Shown here one piece after another: positions 48,985 to 59,992 of a stretch of DNA of 64,000 bases. Source of the stretch: an uncultured Clostridia bacterium (GTDB lineage Bacteria; Bacillota; Clostridia; Christensenellales; Aristaeellaceae). The notes under the pieces are model-generated. The model was not told the DNA's origin, ran no database searches, and saw only the letters and a program-made list of their open reading frames with translations. Position 1 is the stretch's first letter; each line of letters opens with the position of its first letter. The position numbers and the translations under genes were made by a program. The DNA lies in NCBI GenBank assembly GCA_934662505.1, contig CAKUKE010000004.1, positions 73,566 to 137,565 of the forward strand, read 5' to 3'.

Positions 48985-49475
48985 GCGTGGCGCGCCGCTG
49001 GAGCGGAACGGTCACCCCTGTGGATGAAGGGCTCTCCGGCCGGCGGAGGGAGACGGCGAAAAATGGACGGGAGGCGGTTGCCTGCCCCGTCCTTCAAAAA
49101 CAAACGGAGGGAGCGCCGGACGCTTCCTCCGTTTTTACGTGTCCGAAAACGGGATTTTCATGCGCTCTGCGGCAGGATCAAAACGCACGGACGCGCAGAC
49201 GGGCGGTCTGACGCGTTTCGAAGGGGATAAAAGCGGTACCGAGCGCAATGCATGACGGAAAACACGGCTTGATACGCCTCGCGGAAAGTGCAAGGGTCTC
49301 ATCCTGCATGACCATGCCGGGAGAACGGTTTTCTGCATCCGCGATGCGAAAAGCCGCCCCGTCCGGCGGCGCCGATCAATTTGAGATTCGCCGACGCTTT
49401 CCGCGCCGGCAGGGCGCCCGCCGTCACCCGTGCGGCGCAGAAAGCATAGACTGTCAGGGAAAGGCGGGATCAGAG
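48985..49475. other. spacer between GH125 and DUF3343 genes
   Basis: Holds the GH125 terminator. After it no gene, repeat family or clear promoter was recognised. Confidence 0.45.
49102..49136 (+). terminator. intrinsic terminator of the GH125 gene
   Basis: AAACGGAGGGAGCG pairs with CGCTTCCTCCGTTT (one G-U), followed by TT and then ACG. It is about 118 nt past the stop codon. Confidence 0.85.
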
Positions 49476-49742
49476 ATGGACGACAGCTTTTTCATTGCAT
49501 CCTTCCGCTCACGTCAGGCGGTGCTGCGGCTGGAGGAGGTGCTGCGCCGGAGCGGCGTGCAGACGCAGATCGTGTCCACCCCCCGGGCGGTCGCCGTGGG
49601 CTGCGGTCTGTCCGTGCGGTTTGACGAAAGAGATATGGAACAGGTGCGCCGTACCGCTGCCCAGACCGGAGGCGGCACGCTGATCGGGCTGTACCGGGTG
49701 GATCATCTGGGCGGACGCATGCACGTGACGCCTGCCGGATGA
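49476..49742 (+). CDS. DUF3343 protein (putative Se/S carrier-like)
   Basis: An 88-residue protein of the DUF3343 family, sometimes described as a putative selenium/sulfur carrier. The core IASFRSRQAVLRLEEVLRR, STPRAVAVGCGLSVRF and the late GLYRVD fit the family; the Cys in VGCGL (near 48) is the conserved one. It stands alone; family partners such as SufS-like or YedF-like genes are not in the window. The last ten codons belong to the first unit of a 66-bp repeat that continues downstream, so the C-terminal tail (GGRMHVTPAG) may not be ancestral. Confidence 0.8.
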   Translation: MDDSFFIASFRSRQAVLRLEEVLRRSGVQTQIVSTPRAVAVGCGLSVRFDERDMEQVRRTAAQTGGGTLIGLYRVDHLGGRMHVTPAG

Positions 49743-50170
49743 GGGCAGGTGGGCGACAGATCGGCAGGGAAAATCCCGTGACGCATGCACGCGACGCCTG
49801 CTGGATAAAGGGCATATGAGCCATGCGCGCGGGCAGAGGGCGGCGCAGGTGTCGCGTCCCGTTGAATAAGGGCGTATGACCCGGACGTACAGGCAGGGCA
49901 ATTGCTCCGCATAGCTGCTGCGCCAGCCGAAGCCGGTATGTGACGCATGGAACCGTGCTCCAACGCTCCATCATGCACGTCAGAAACGATGTGACCCGTG
50001 CGCGGACAGACAGCCCTGAAAGCTGCGGAAGAAGCGCTTATCCCCGAATAGGTGACCTGCGAGGGGAGGCGACCTGAAATCTGAGCAGTCCGCCCTCTGC
50101 ATCACCGGCTGTGACCCGCGTACGCGGGCAGGGGGCGGCGCAGGCTCGCACCCCGTTGGATCGGGGTGCA
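49712..50170. repeat. 66-bp and longer degenerate repeats after the DUF3343 gene
   Basis: GACGCATGCACG(T/C)GACGCCTGC begins at 49714 (inside the gene) and 49780. GCGGGCAG(A/G)GGGCGGCGCAGG with a following CCCGTTG(A/G)AT recurs at about 49828 and 50127. The spacer up to the NUDIX gene holds no other recognisable feature. Confidence 0.7.
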
Positions 50171-50218
50171 GAAAAAAATGGCGTACCCGCCCGCGGCAGA
50201 ACCGCCCGGGCGGGCGCG

Positions 50219-50755
50219 TCATGGCGTCCTCCCGTTTTCGTTTGCTGTTTTTTGGGCAGCCTGAGGCGCGGTGCGCCTGATGGACGACCCTTCAGCGGGC
50301 TGTCTGCCGCCCGGCAAGGCAGGCGAGCACGCCTTTTTACAGGGAGGGAACAGGTTGTCAGGTACCTCGTCCGTGGCAAAAAAGCGCAGCGCTTCCACCT
50401 CCTCCGGCTGGCAGCGCAGCTCGCCTGTATACCGGTCGCACAGGTAGACCACGTCCACGTTGGATACTTCGTCCCCATTGGGGTATACATCATGGTTGTC
50501 CTTCCCGGAAAAAACGCCGAACAGGGTCAGGGTCTCCGCTGTCAGCCCCGTTTCCTCTTTCAGCTCCCGGCGGGCAGCGTCCTGGGCCGCTTCGTCCAGC
50601 TCCACCGAGCCGCCTGCGTAGCCCCAGCAGCGGCAGTCCCTGCGCAGCTGCAAAAGGATGCGCCCCGCGGGATCGGTCACGATGACGCTGGCGCCCACCT
50701 GCAGGAGGGGACGGTGCCCCACCGTTTTCCGCAGATCCAGAATGTAGCCCGACAT
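50219..50755 (-). CDS. NUDIX hydrolase
   Basis: A 178-residue NUDIX pyrophosphohydrolase acting on a nucleoside diphosphate derivative of unknown identity. The Nudix box GGSVELDEAAQDAARREL plus KEETGL is near residues 52-75. The domain ends at about residue 140 (DEVPDNLFPP). The last 38 residues are Pro/Ala/Arg-rich and unlike the rest, suggesting read-on into spacer sequence after loss of the original stop. GGGAGGC upstream of MSGYILDL fixes the start; the longer frame is not credible. Confidence 0.88.
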   Translation of the reverse strand: MSGYILDLRKTVGHRPLLQVGASVIVTDPAGRILLQLRRDCRCWGYAGGSVELDEAAQDAARRELKEETGLTAETLTLFGVFSGKDNHDVYPNGDEVSNVDVVYLCDRYTGELRCQPEEVEALRFFATDEVPDNLFPPCKKACSPALPGGRQPAEGSSIRRTAPQAAQKTANENGRTP

Positions 50756-51071
50756 GCCCTTTGCCTCCCTTGTGGTGTGATGCTTTCGTTTCCATGACAG
50801 CATGACGCCCCGCTTCGCGCAAGCGGCGCAGCCGGAAAGCTTCTCCGGCCGGTGTCCGATCCCCTGCCCGCGGCCTCCGCGGCAGACGGGGCGGCGCGGT
50901 CGTTTTTTGCGTAAAAACCGGATTTTTTTCATGATTTTTCGCGTCCTCCCGCCGTCATCCCAGCCGGAGGGGAGCGGGCTTTATCTGCCGGGAATGAAGG
51001 AAAAAATGCAGAAATATTCGTTTTGATGAGGATGTGTCTGTATTTTGACGCTTTCAGACCAGATCGTAGGC
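50756..51071. other. spacer between divergent NUDIX and aspA genes
   Basis: Contains the upstream signals for both genes. No gene, repeat or riboswitch was recognised. Confidence 0.45.
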
Positions 51072-51100
51072 TTGTCAGGGACGACGCCATGGGTTAAAAT
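51072..51100 (+). promoter_or_regulatory. promoter of aspA
   Basis: TTGTCA (51072-51077) and TAAAAT (51095-51100), 17-bp spacer, 54 bp before the start codon. Confidence 0.6.
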
Positions 51101-51154
51101 GTGCGCGCACAAGGGTGCGAAAACAGACGCATTTTATACGAGGGGCGACGGAAC

Positions 51155-52594
51155 ATGACGGTCACGGCAATGGAAGAACAACGGAAAACCCGGGAACAGA
51201 CGCGGCTGGAGCAGGACTACATCGGCCAGACGGCGGTGCCGGCGCAGGCCTATTACGGGGTGCATGCGCTGCGCGCCCGGGAAAACTTTCCCATGACGGG
51301 CAGACCCCTTCACTCCGCGTTTATCGTCAGTCTGGCGCAGGTGAAAAAGGCCTGCGCGCTGGCCAACCGGGAGGCGGGACAGCTGTCCGCGCCGATCGCC
51401 GAGGCCATCGCCGCCGCCTGCGACCGGGTGATTCGTGGCGAACTGCGGGATCAGTTCATTGTGGATCCCATTCAGGGCGGCGCGGGCACGTCCATGAACA
51501 TGAATATGAACGAGGTGCTGGCCAATGCGGCCATCGAGGCGCTGGGCGGACGGCTGGGCGACTATACCCTGGTGCATCCCAACGACCATGTGAACCGGGG
51601 TCAGTCCACCAACGACGTTATCCCTACCGCAGGCAAATTGACCGCGCTGCGGCTGACGGAGGGGCTGCTGGACAGCCTGGCGGCGCTCCGGGACGCGTTT
51701 TCGGAAAAGGCGGTCGCCTTTGATCCTGTGCTCAAAATGGGGCGCACCCAGCTGCAGGACGCGGTGCCCGTACGGCTGGGGCAGGAATTTGCCGCCTATG
51801 CCGCGGCGGTGGAGCGGGGACGCGCCCGCATTGCGGACAGCCGCCGGGAGCTGTACCGGGTCAATCTGGGGGGCACCGCCATCGGGACGGGGCTCAACGC
51901 CCAGATCGCCTATTTTTCCCACGTGACCGACGTGCTGGCGCAGGTGACCGGGCTGCCCTTCCGTCAGGCGGAAAACCTGCTGGACGCCACCCAGCACATC
52001 GACGGCTTTGCGCAGGTATCCTCCACCGTGAAAAACGCCGCGCTGGCGCTGTCCAAGGTGGCCAACGACCTGCGGCTTCTGTCCTCCGGCCCCCGTACAG
52101 GGCTGCACGAGATCAACCTGCCGCCCCGGCAGAACGGCTCCTCCATCATGCCGGGCAAGGTGAACCCCGTCATTCCTGAGGTGGTCAATCAGGCGGCCTT
52201 CCGCATCGCAGGCAACGACGTGACCATTGCCATGGCTGTGGAGGCGGGGCAGCTGGAGCTGAACGCCTTTGAGCCGGTGGTCTTCGACGCGCTGTTTGAA
52301 TCGCTGGATCTGCTGCGCCGGGCGGCGGATACCCTGCGGACGCACTGCGTGGCGGGCATCACCGCCAATGAGGACGTGTGCAGAAGCATGGTGGAAAAAA
52401 GCGTGGGCGTGGCCGCGGCGCTGTGCCCCCACGTGGGTTATGTGCTGGCCGCCGAGATGGCGCGGGAGGCGCTGCGCACCGGCCGTCCCCTCACCGGGAT
52501 CGCCCGGGAGCGTTCCGGGCTGACCGGGGCGCAGCTGGACGAGATCCTGAACCCCTGCGCCATGACCGAACCGGGGGTATGGGAGGAAAAGTGA
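51155..52594 (+). CDS. aspA: aspartate ammonia-lyase
   Basis: A 479-residue member of the fumarase/aspartase superfamily converting aspartate to fumarate and ammonia. The N-terminal IGQTAVPAQAYYGVHALRARE and the superfamily signature GSSIMPGKVNPVIPEVVNQ (near 329-347) are clear, with NVNRGQSTNDV-type HVNRGQSTNDVIP near 147. The PAQAYYGVHALRA start points to aspartase rather than fumarase. ATG at 51155 follows GAGGGGCG. It is a single-gene unit with its own promoter. Together with serine dehydratase it suggests amino acid fermentation. Confidence 0.93.
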   Translation: MTVTAMEEQRKTREQTRLEQDYIGQTAVPAQAYYGVHALRARENFPMTGRPLHSAFIVSLAQVKKACALANREAGQLSAPIAEAIAAACDRVIRGELRDQFIVDPIQGGAGTSMNMNMNEVLANAAIEALGGRLGDYTLVHPNDHVNRGQSTNDVIPTAGKLTALRLTEGLLDSLAALRDAFSEKAVAFDPVLKMGRTQLQDAVPVRLGQEFAAYAAAVERGRARIADSRRELYRVNLGGTAIGTGLNAQIAYFSHVTDVLAQVTGLPFRQAENLLDATQHIDGFAQVSSTVKNAALALSKVANDLRLLSSGPRTGLHEINLPPRQNGSSIMPGKVNPVIPEVVNQAAFRIAGNDVTIAMAVEAGQLELNAFEPVVFDALFESLDLLRRAADTLRTHCVAGITANEDVCRSMVEKSVGVAAALCPHVGYVLAAEMAREALRTGRPLTGIARERSGLTGAQLDEILNPCAMTEPGVWEEK

Positions 52595-52718
52595 GCTGCC
52601 GGGCGGACAGGCTGCCTGCCTGCCGGATGGCACCGTCCTTCCTGTTGCTTTTACCTCAGATACTGTTTGCTCTTTGTTTACAGGTTCTGACCGGACGCCG
52701 CTTATCCACCCCCATCCG

Positions 52719-52870
52719 CCGCGCCGTTGCGCGGGGTGCGGCGCTTGTGCTCATTCAGCGGACGCTTCCCCGCCCTGCCGCGCCGTTGCGCGGGGTGCGG
52801 CGCTTGTACTCATTCAGCGGACGCTTCCCTGTCCTGCCGCGCCGTTGCATGGGGTGCGGACGGCGCTGTC
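52719..52870. repeat. 59-bp direct repeats after aspA
   Basis: CCGCGCCGTTGCGCGGGGTG plus CGGCGCTTGT(G/A)CTCATTCAGCGG repeats at 52719, 52778 and 52837 (last partial), exactly 59 bp apart. Identity between units 1 and 2 is nearly complete, so the expansion is recent. Confidence 0.9.
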
Positions 52871-52929
52871 CGCGCCGCACCTGACGTTGAGCGCCGTGCT
52901 TCCCACCGCCTGCGGCGGGTCGGAAGAGC

Positions 52930-52969
52930 GCCCGTCCCGGAAGGGTGGTTGCCGGGACGGGCTTTTTTT
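52930..52969 (+). terminator. intrinsic terminator downstream of aspA
   Basis: GCCCGTCCCGG pairs with CCGGGACGGGC, followed by seven T. The repeat array separates it from aspA by 335 bp. Confidence 0.9.
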
Positions 52970-53066
52970 CGCTTTTTATCGGGCGGCGGCGGGAAAATCA
53001 TGTCCTGTTCTACATCATAATTTAACATTTTCTCAATTTTTACCCTCCGCTGTCAGGTTCAGGGCG

Positions 53067-53095
53067 TTGAAAAAAACGCGGCGATATGGTAAGAT
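53067..53095 (+). promoter_or_regulatory. promoter of the HAD phosphatase gene
   Basis: TTGAAA (53067-53072) and TAAGAT (53090-53095), 17-bp spacer. Confidence 0.65.
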
Positions 53096-53160
53096 AGTCT
53101 CGTGGAAGAAGGCCTGTTTTTGCCTGTGCGAAAAGGCTTTTGCCGAAAGGAGGCGGGGCG

Positions 53161-53775
53161 ATGGACGCTTTGCAGGAACTGCTGCAGCGCAGCCGGCAGA
53201 CGGACGCGGTGGTGTTTGACGTGGGCAACGTGCTCATCCGCTACGACCCGCCCCACATCGCCCGTACGCTGCTGCCGGAAAACCACCGTCAGGCGCTGGC
53301 GGAAGCCATGTTTACCCCCGGCGAATGGTACTGGGGGCGCTTTGACGAAGGGCTGGTTCCCGACGAGGAAGCGGCGGAGCGTATCGCCTGCCGGGCGGGG
53401 CTGCCCGGCTGCGGGGGCGAAGTGCTCCACGCGCTGTACCATTTTCACGAAGACCGTGTCCCCCTCCCGCTGGCGCAGGCGCTCCCCGCGTTCAGGGAAA
53501 CGGGGAAGAAGCTGGTGGCGCTGACCAATTACAACGAAAAGGCTTTCGGGCTGCTGCGGGACAGGTTCGACTTTTTCCGCTGCTTTGACGGCGTGGTGGT
53601 ATCCGGGGAAGAAAAGCTGTGGAAACCGATGCCCGCGTTCTACCGTCTGGCGCTGGAACGGTATGGGCTGACCCCCGGCAGGACGCTGATGATCGACGAC
53701 CGGGAAGAAAACACTGCCGCCGCGGCCGCGCTGGGCATGCAGACCTGGCTGTACCCCGTGCCCGACGCGGATTGA
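53161..53775 (+). CDS. HAD family phosphatase (YihX-like)
   Basis: A 204-residue HAD hydrolase, cytoplasmic. Motif I is FDVGNVLIRYD (nucleophile Asp near 20), the D-x-G-N-V form of YihX-like sugar phosphatases. Motif II is VALTNYN (near 119), motif III the Lys of EKLWKPMP, motif IV MIDDREEN (near 178-185). GAAAGGAGG precedes the ATG. Substrate unknown. It is followed 127 bp later by the peptidoglycan-binding lipoprotein gene. Confidence 0.9.
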   Translation: MDALQELLQRSRQTDAVVFDVGNVLIRYDPPHIARTLLPENHRQALAEAMFTPGEWYWGRFDEGLVPDEEAAERIACRAGLPGCGGEVLHALYHFHEDRVPLPLAQALPAFRETGKKLVALTNYNEKAFGLLRDRFDFFRCFDGVVVSGEEKLWKPMPAFYRLALERYGLTPGRTLMIDDREENTAAAAALGMQTWLYPVPDAD

Positions 53776-53902
53776 CGGAGCCCGGACGGCGGCGGAGAGC
53801 GGAAAACAGCGTTTTTTTCGCTTTTCTCCAGTAAAAACGGAACAAAAACGGCGCGGGGTGCGTCATATAGATGTGTAACGGCATGGAAGGATGGAGTGGA
53901 GC

Positions 53903-55315
53903 ATGAAGATGAAAAAGAACAGCTGCAAGCGGGCGCTCATGGCGCTGCTGCTGCTTTTGCCGCTGGCGCTGAGCGGGTGCTATGCCAACACCCCCACCAT
54001 CGGCGACAATACAGGCGATCTGTTTGTGGAATACCCGGTGCAGTCCATGAACCCGGTGACAAACGCCCCCACAAACGCGGGCACAACGGGCAACCCGGTC
54101 ATTGACCTGACCAGCCGCGCGCCGGGCGAAGCCACCGGGACAGCTGCCGCCGGGCAGCAGACCCCGATCATCCTCAAGCAGGAGACCGTGGCGCCCGTCA
54201 CCGCCATTCCCACGGTGACCCAGACCGCTTCCGCCACCGCCACCCCGCCCGCCGTGCTCAAAAAGGGCGCGCAGGGCGACACTGTGCGGGACGTGCAGCG
54301 GAAGCTGCGCTCACTGGGCTTCCTGAAAGGGGAAGCGGACGGCGATTTCGGCGACGCGACGGAAGCGGCCGTCAAGCGCTTCCAGAAGCAGTACGGTCTG
54401 ACGGACGACGGCGTGGTGGGTGACGCCACCCTCAAGGCGTTGGCCAATGCCAAGGCGACCGCCCGTCCTACCGCGACGGCCAAACCCACGGCGACCCCTA
54501 CGCCCCGACCCACCTCCAAACCGGAGTATTCTTCGAACACTTACCTTCGGTCGGGTTCCTCCGGCAGTCTGGTCAAAAAGCTGCAGAACCGATTGATCGA
54601 GCTGGGCTACCTGTCCGGCACCGCGACCGGCGATTATGACAGCGCCACCGAGGCGGCGGTCTACGCGTTCCAGAACCGCAACTGCTCCTATTCGGACGGT
54701 ATTGCCGGCAAACTGACGCTGGACGCGCTGTTCTCCGCCTCTGCAAGGAAGGCTTCTTCCTCCGCGGGGATCATTGGCGAATCCCTCAAGGAAGGCAGCA
54801 CGGGCAGCGCCGTGCGTACCCTGCAGACCCGTCTGAAGGCGCTGGGCTATTATACCGGCGAGATCGACGGCGATTTCGGTCAGGGCACCGAGGACGCGGT
54901 GCGCTACTTCCAGCGGGTCAATGGGCTGACCGTGGACGGCAAGGCCGGCAGCGCGACCACCGCGCTTTTGTACTCGGGCAGCGCCAAGAGCGCCGCGCAG
55001 GATGCGACCCCCACCCCCCGGGTGACGGCGACCCCCTCGCCCATTCCCGACAACGTGTACGTGCTGGTGACCGCGCCGCCTAACGGCGACTATGTGACGC
55101 TGGAGCGGGGGCACTACGGCAGTCTGGTGCGCTCCATGCAGCAGCAGCTGAAAAATCAGGGCTACTACACCGGCGATGTGGACGGCTACTACGGCGAGGG
55201 TACGGAAAACGCCGTGAAGGCCTTCCAGCGGGCGAAGGGTCTGATCGTGGACGGCAAGGCAGGACGCGCCACCCTGCGCGTGCTTTATGAGGGCGACTTC
55301 CCCATCGGCTCCTGA
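53903..55315 (+). CDS. lipoprotein with four peptidoglycan-binding repeats
   Basis: A 470-residue exported lipoprotein. The signal peptide ends in the lipobox LALSGC (Cys near 26). A Thr/Pro/Ala-rich linker follows, then PG_binding_1 domains at about 121-182, 216-280, 296-358 and 390-460, each with the pattern GxxGxxVRxLQxxLxxLGYYxGxxDGxFGxGTExAVxxFQ. No catalytic domain is seen, so it probably only anchors to the wall. The first PG-binding domain resembles that of the SH3 protein at 5997. The start is uncertain: ATG 53903 or 53891; the SD GGAAGG is nearer to normal distance from 53903. Confidence 0.88.
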   Translation: MKMKKNSCKRALMALLLLLPLALSGCYANTPTIGDNTGDLFVEYPVQSMNPVTNAPTNAGTTGNPVIDLTSRAPGEATGTAAAGQQTPIILKQETVAPVTAIPTVTQTASATATPPAVLKKGAQGDTVRDVQRKLRSLGFLKGEADGDFGDATEAAVKRFQKQYGLTDDGVVGDATLKALANAKATARPTATAKPTATPTPRPTSKPEYSSNTYLRSGSSGSLVKKLQNRLIELGYLSGTATGDYDSATEAAVYAFQNRNCSYSDGIAGKLTLDALFSASARKASSSAGIIGESLKEGSTGSAVRTLQTRLKALGYYTGEIDGDFGQGTEDAVRYFQRVNGLTVDGKAGSATTALLYSGSAKSAAQDATPTPRVTATPSPIPDNVYVLVTAPPNGDYVTLERGHYGSLVRSMQQQLKNQGYYTGDVDGYYGEGTENAVKAFQRAKGLIVDGKAGRATLRVLYEGDFPIGS

Positions 55316-55388
55316 CCGCTCCGCGCTGTAAACAGATAAAAAAGCAAACACTCAATACCAAAACAGACGCTCAATACTGCTTGACCTT

Positions 55389-55425
55389 CCGCCGCCTCAC
55401 GGAGAACCGTGGGACGGCGGTTTTT
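55389..55425 (+). terminator. intrinsic terminator of the lipoprotein gene
   Basis: CCGCCGCCTCACGG pairs with CCGTGGGACGGCGG (two mismatches) around GAGAA, followed by five T. Confidence 0.8.
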
Positions 55426-56664
55426 GTGCCGTTGAGAACGGAGGACACGGGACGGCAGGGTGCACATGGAGGAAAAATCACCGAAACCGAGATGTTCCAG
55501 AGCGGGGGCGCACGGGTGTTTTGCACAGCACGCCCACGGTTTTTCTGCGGCGGGGAGGCTTTCGAGACATGCGGCCGCGGACGTGAAGGCAAGGGGCGGC
55601 GGGGAGGCGTTTTTGTAAGGGGCGCAGGGTGAAGCCTGCGCGGCATGGCCTTCCGTTGAGCGGAAATATCCGCCGGGACGGTAAAGGAGAAGACGATGAA
55701 CAGAAAAGCGAAGGGCAGAACGAAGCCCTGACGGAATCCGGCGTTCCTTTGCGGCAGGCGGGCGTCAGCGCTCCGCCTTGCGTACAATACGCGGGTTATG
55801 CCTTCGCAACCCGGGCGGCGATGCGCCGCGAAGGCGGCACACTGGACGTGTTCGCGCAACGTTGCTGCATGGTTATAAAAGGGTCGTTGCAGCATCGCCG
55901 CCGTTTCTCCGCTGTGTGCAGCTTTCATCATGCTGTTTATGCGCCGCGAAGGCGGTCTGCCGGACGCGTCCGAGTGACGCTGCGGCGCAGGTATGGGCGG
56001 AAAAGGCCGCATCTGCACTGCCGCCGTTTCTTTGCGGCACGCTAATTTTACTGCGCTGCTTGTGCCCAGTGACGCTTGCTGCGTTGGACACGGCAGGACG
56101 GTGGCGGCTCCTGCACCCATGCGCCATCGCCCTGCCGGCCGTACCCAACGTGCCGGACAGTGGCACGGTGCGCGGGTCGACGGAGAAAGGGTGGCGCCTT
56201 TCTGACGGCAGCGCGGCGGTAACGTTGTTGAACGTGGGGGAGTCCCCCGTCTGCGAGCTATGAGGCGGCAGCGCGTCTATGGCCTGCGCACAGGCGGCGT
56301 TTCCGGATAGAGCGGGCAGGGACAGTCATGGATTGTGACGCTGCGAGAAAAATGATGGAGCGGCTTTTTTCACCATGCAGCGCCTGCTTCCATGCGCTGC
56401 GGGGTCGTCAATGCCGGTTCTTCCCTTTGCGCTGACGCTTGATTCGGGTCTGAAGTTGCATCGGTTTTTGAACGGCACGTCCGACCGCCACGCTACAAGT
56501 GAGGAAAAGCAGAACCCGGGCGCGTCTTCGTTTCAGCGCGGGACTGCCGCCTGATTCCTTGCACGGACGCTGTACATGCTGGGGTTTGAAAGCTACATCG
56601 GGTTTTAACGGGCATTGCTGCCCCTGCGGTTCAGCGGGGTGAAAAACCCACGAAGGAAAAGAAG
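55426..56664. repeat. 1.2-kb spacer with ~120-bp degenerate repeats
   Basis: GATGCGCCGCGAAGGCGG type sequence occurs at about 55818 and 55938, and GC(A/C)(T/C)(C/T)GCCGCCGTTTCT at about 55892 and 56014, giving an offset near 120 bp. A second family pairs GGAAAAGCAGAACCCGGGCG (about 56495) with GGAAAAGAAGACCCGGGCG (about 56656). Open frames have no recognisable product. Confidence 0.6.
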
Positions 56665-56709
56665 ACCCGGGCGCGCCTTCCCACAGGGGGACGGTACGCC
56701 CGGGTTTTA
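56665..56709. terminator. terminator between the spacer and dnaJ
   Basis: ACCCGGGCG pairs with CGCCCGGGT, followed on the plus strand by TTTTAT and on the minus strand by CTTCTTTTCC. It lies 68 bp past the dnaJ stop codon and probably ends the heat-shock operon. Confidence 0.6.
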
Positions 56710-56776
56710 TACTGGGCTTCTTTATATCGTGGTTTATAAAGGAGGGATACGACTTCGGCGGCAGGTCGGAACAGGG

Positions 56777-57922
56777 TCAGCCGCCGAAGAGATCCTTCAG
56801 TTTATCCAGAAAGTTCTTGCGGCCTTCGTACTCCCGGCCGCTGGTCTGCTGCTCAAACTGACGCAGCAGGTCTTTTTGCTTTTCGTTGAGCCGGCGGGGC
56901 ACCTCCACCCGCACCTTGAGCACCAGATCGCCCCGGTAGGTGCTGCGCAGCTGCTGCACGCCCTGCCCCTTGATGCGGAACTCCGTGTCGTTCTGCGTAC
57001 CCTCGGGGATGTGGAAGGTGGTCTTGCCGCCGCCCAGCGTAGGCACGTCGATGTCCGCGCCCAGCGCCGCCTGCGTAAAGGAAATGGGCATTTCCAGATA
57101 CAGGTTGGTGCCTTCCCGGCGGAACAGCTTGTGGGGCTTGACGGACACCTGAATGTACAGATCGCCCGCGGGGCCGCCGTTGACGCCCGGTTCGCCCTGA
57201 CCGTTCATGACGATGGTCTGGCCGTTGTCGATGCCCGCGGGCACCTTGACCGTGGCGGTACGCCGGCGGCGCACCTTGCCGCTGCCGCCGCAGGCCGTGC
57301 ATTTGTCCTGAACGATCTTGCCCGTGCCGCCGCAGGTGGAGCAGGTGCGCACCGTCACCATGAAGCCGCCGGATACCCGCACCTGACCCGTGCCCTTACA
57401 GGTGGGGCAGGTCTTGGGCTGGGTGCCGGGCTTGGCGCCGGAGCCGTGGCAGGTATCGCACAATTCGTCCCGGGTGAATTCAAAGCTCTTTTCGCAGCCG
57501 AAGGCGGCTTCCTCAAAGGTGATGCGGAGCTCGTAGCGCAGGTCGTTGCCCTGACGGGGCGCGTTGCGCTGCTGCGCGCCGCCCATGCCGCCGCCAAAGA
57601 GCTGGTCGAAAATATCGCCCATGCCGCCCATGCCGCCGAACCCGCTGAAATCGAACCCGCCAAAGCCGCCGCCTGCGCCGCCGCCGAAGCCCTGCGTGGG
57701 ATCCTCGTGACCGTAGCGGTCGTAGCGCGCCCGCTTTTCAGGGTCGGACAGCACTTCGTTGGCCTCGTTGAGCTCCTTGAAGCGCTCCTCTGCCGTTTTG
57801 TCATTGGGGTGCAGGTCGGGGTGGCATTCCTTGGCCAGCTTGCGGTAGGCCTTTTTGATGTCCTCGGCGCTGGCGTCCTTAGGAACGCCCAGCACCTCGT
57901 AATAATCCCGTTTCGTTGCCAT
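56777..57922 (-). CDS. dnaJ: chaperone DnaJ
   Basis: A 381-residue type I J-protein that delivers substrates to DnaK and stimulates its ATPase. J domain with the HPD motif (ECHPDLHPND, near 31-40), Gly/Phe-rich region (about 75-115), and four zinc-finger CxxCxGxG motifs (CDTCHGSG, CPTCKGTG, CSTCGGTG, CTACGGSG, about 148-217). The C-terminal substrate domain follows. AGAGG precedes the ATG. It is last in hrcA-grpE-dnaK-dnaJ, separated from dnaK by 151 bp with a strong hairpin. Confidence 0.97.
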   Translation of the reverse strand: MATKRDYYEVLGVPKDASAEDIKKAYRKLAKECHPDLHPNDKTAEERFKELNEANEVLSDPEKRARYDRYGHEDPTQGFGGGAGGGFGGFDFSGFGGMGGMGDIFDQLFGGGMGGAQQRNAPRQGNDLRYELRITFEEAAFGCEKSFEFTRDELCDTCHGSGAKPGTQPKTCPTCKGTGQVRVSGGFMVTVRTCSTCGGTGKIVQDKCTACGGSGKVRRRRTATVKVPAGIDNGQTIVMNGQGEPGVNGGPAGDLYIQVSVKPHKLFRREGTNLYLEMPISFTQAALGADIDVPTLGGGKTTFHIPEGTQNDTEFRIKGQGVQQLRSTYRGDLVLKVRVEVPRRLNEKQKDLLRQFEQQTSGREYEGRKNFLDKLKDLFGG

Positions 57923-58014
57923 GTTAACCTCTTGCTATGCGCTGCGACCGATGGTCGGCGGGGGCGGAGCGCCCGCGCCGGCGGGGTCTGCGAAAGAATC
58001 ATTTAACCCAGTAC

Positions 58015-58042
58015 GGGAGGGACGCCCTCGGGCGACCCTCCC
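58015..58042 (-). other. dnaK-dnaJ intercistronic hairpin
   Basis: GGGAGGG-CGCCC pairs with GGGCG-CCCTCCC with one mismatch, a 12-bp stem and 3-nt loop. It starts 31 nt after the dnaK stop. There is no T-tract. It could reduce read-through or mark an RNA processing site, so dnaK would be made in excess of dnaJ. Confidence 0.65.
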
Positions 58043-58073
58043 CCATGATCACAGTGAATGAATTTGCGGCGGA

Positions 58074-59900
<1,827 letters not shown>

Positions 59901-59952
59901 AATCATTTCCTCCATTTTCTATCCGATGAAATTTGCGTTGTTCTGATTTATC

Positions 59953-59976
59953 GTAACCGGCGCGGAGCCGGGTTAC
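59953..59976 (-). other. grpE-dnaK intercistronic hairpin
   Basis: GTAACC-GGC pairs with GCC-GGTTAC (one bulge) around 5 nt. No T-tract follows. A candidate RNA stability or processing element in the heat-shock transcript. Confidence 0.55.
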
Positions 59977-59992
59977 TTCATTTTTCTGTTTT

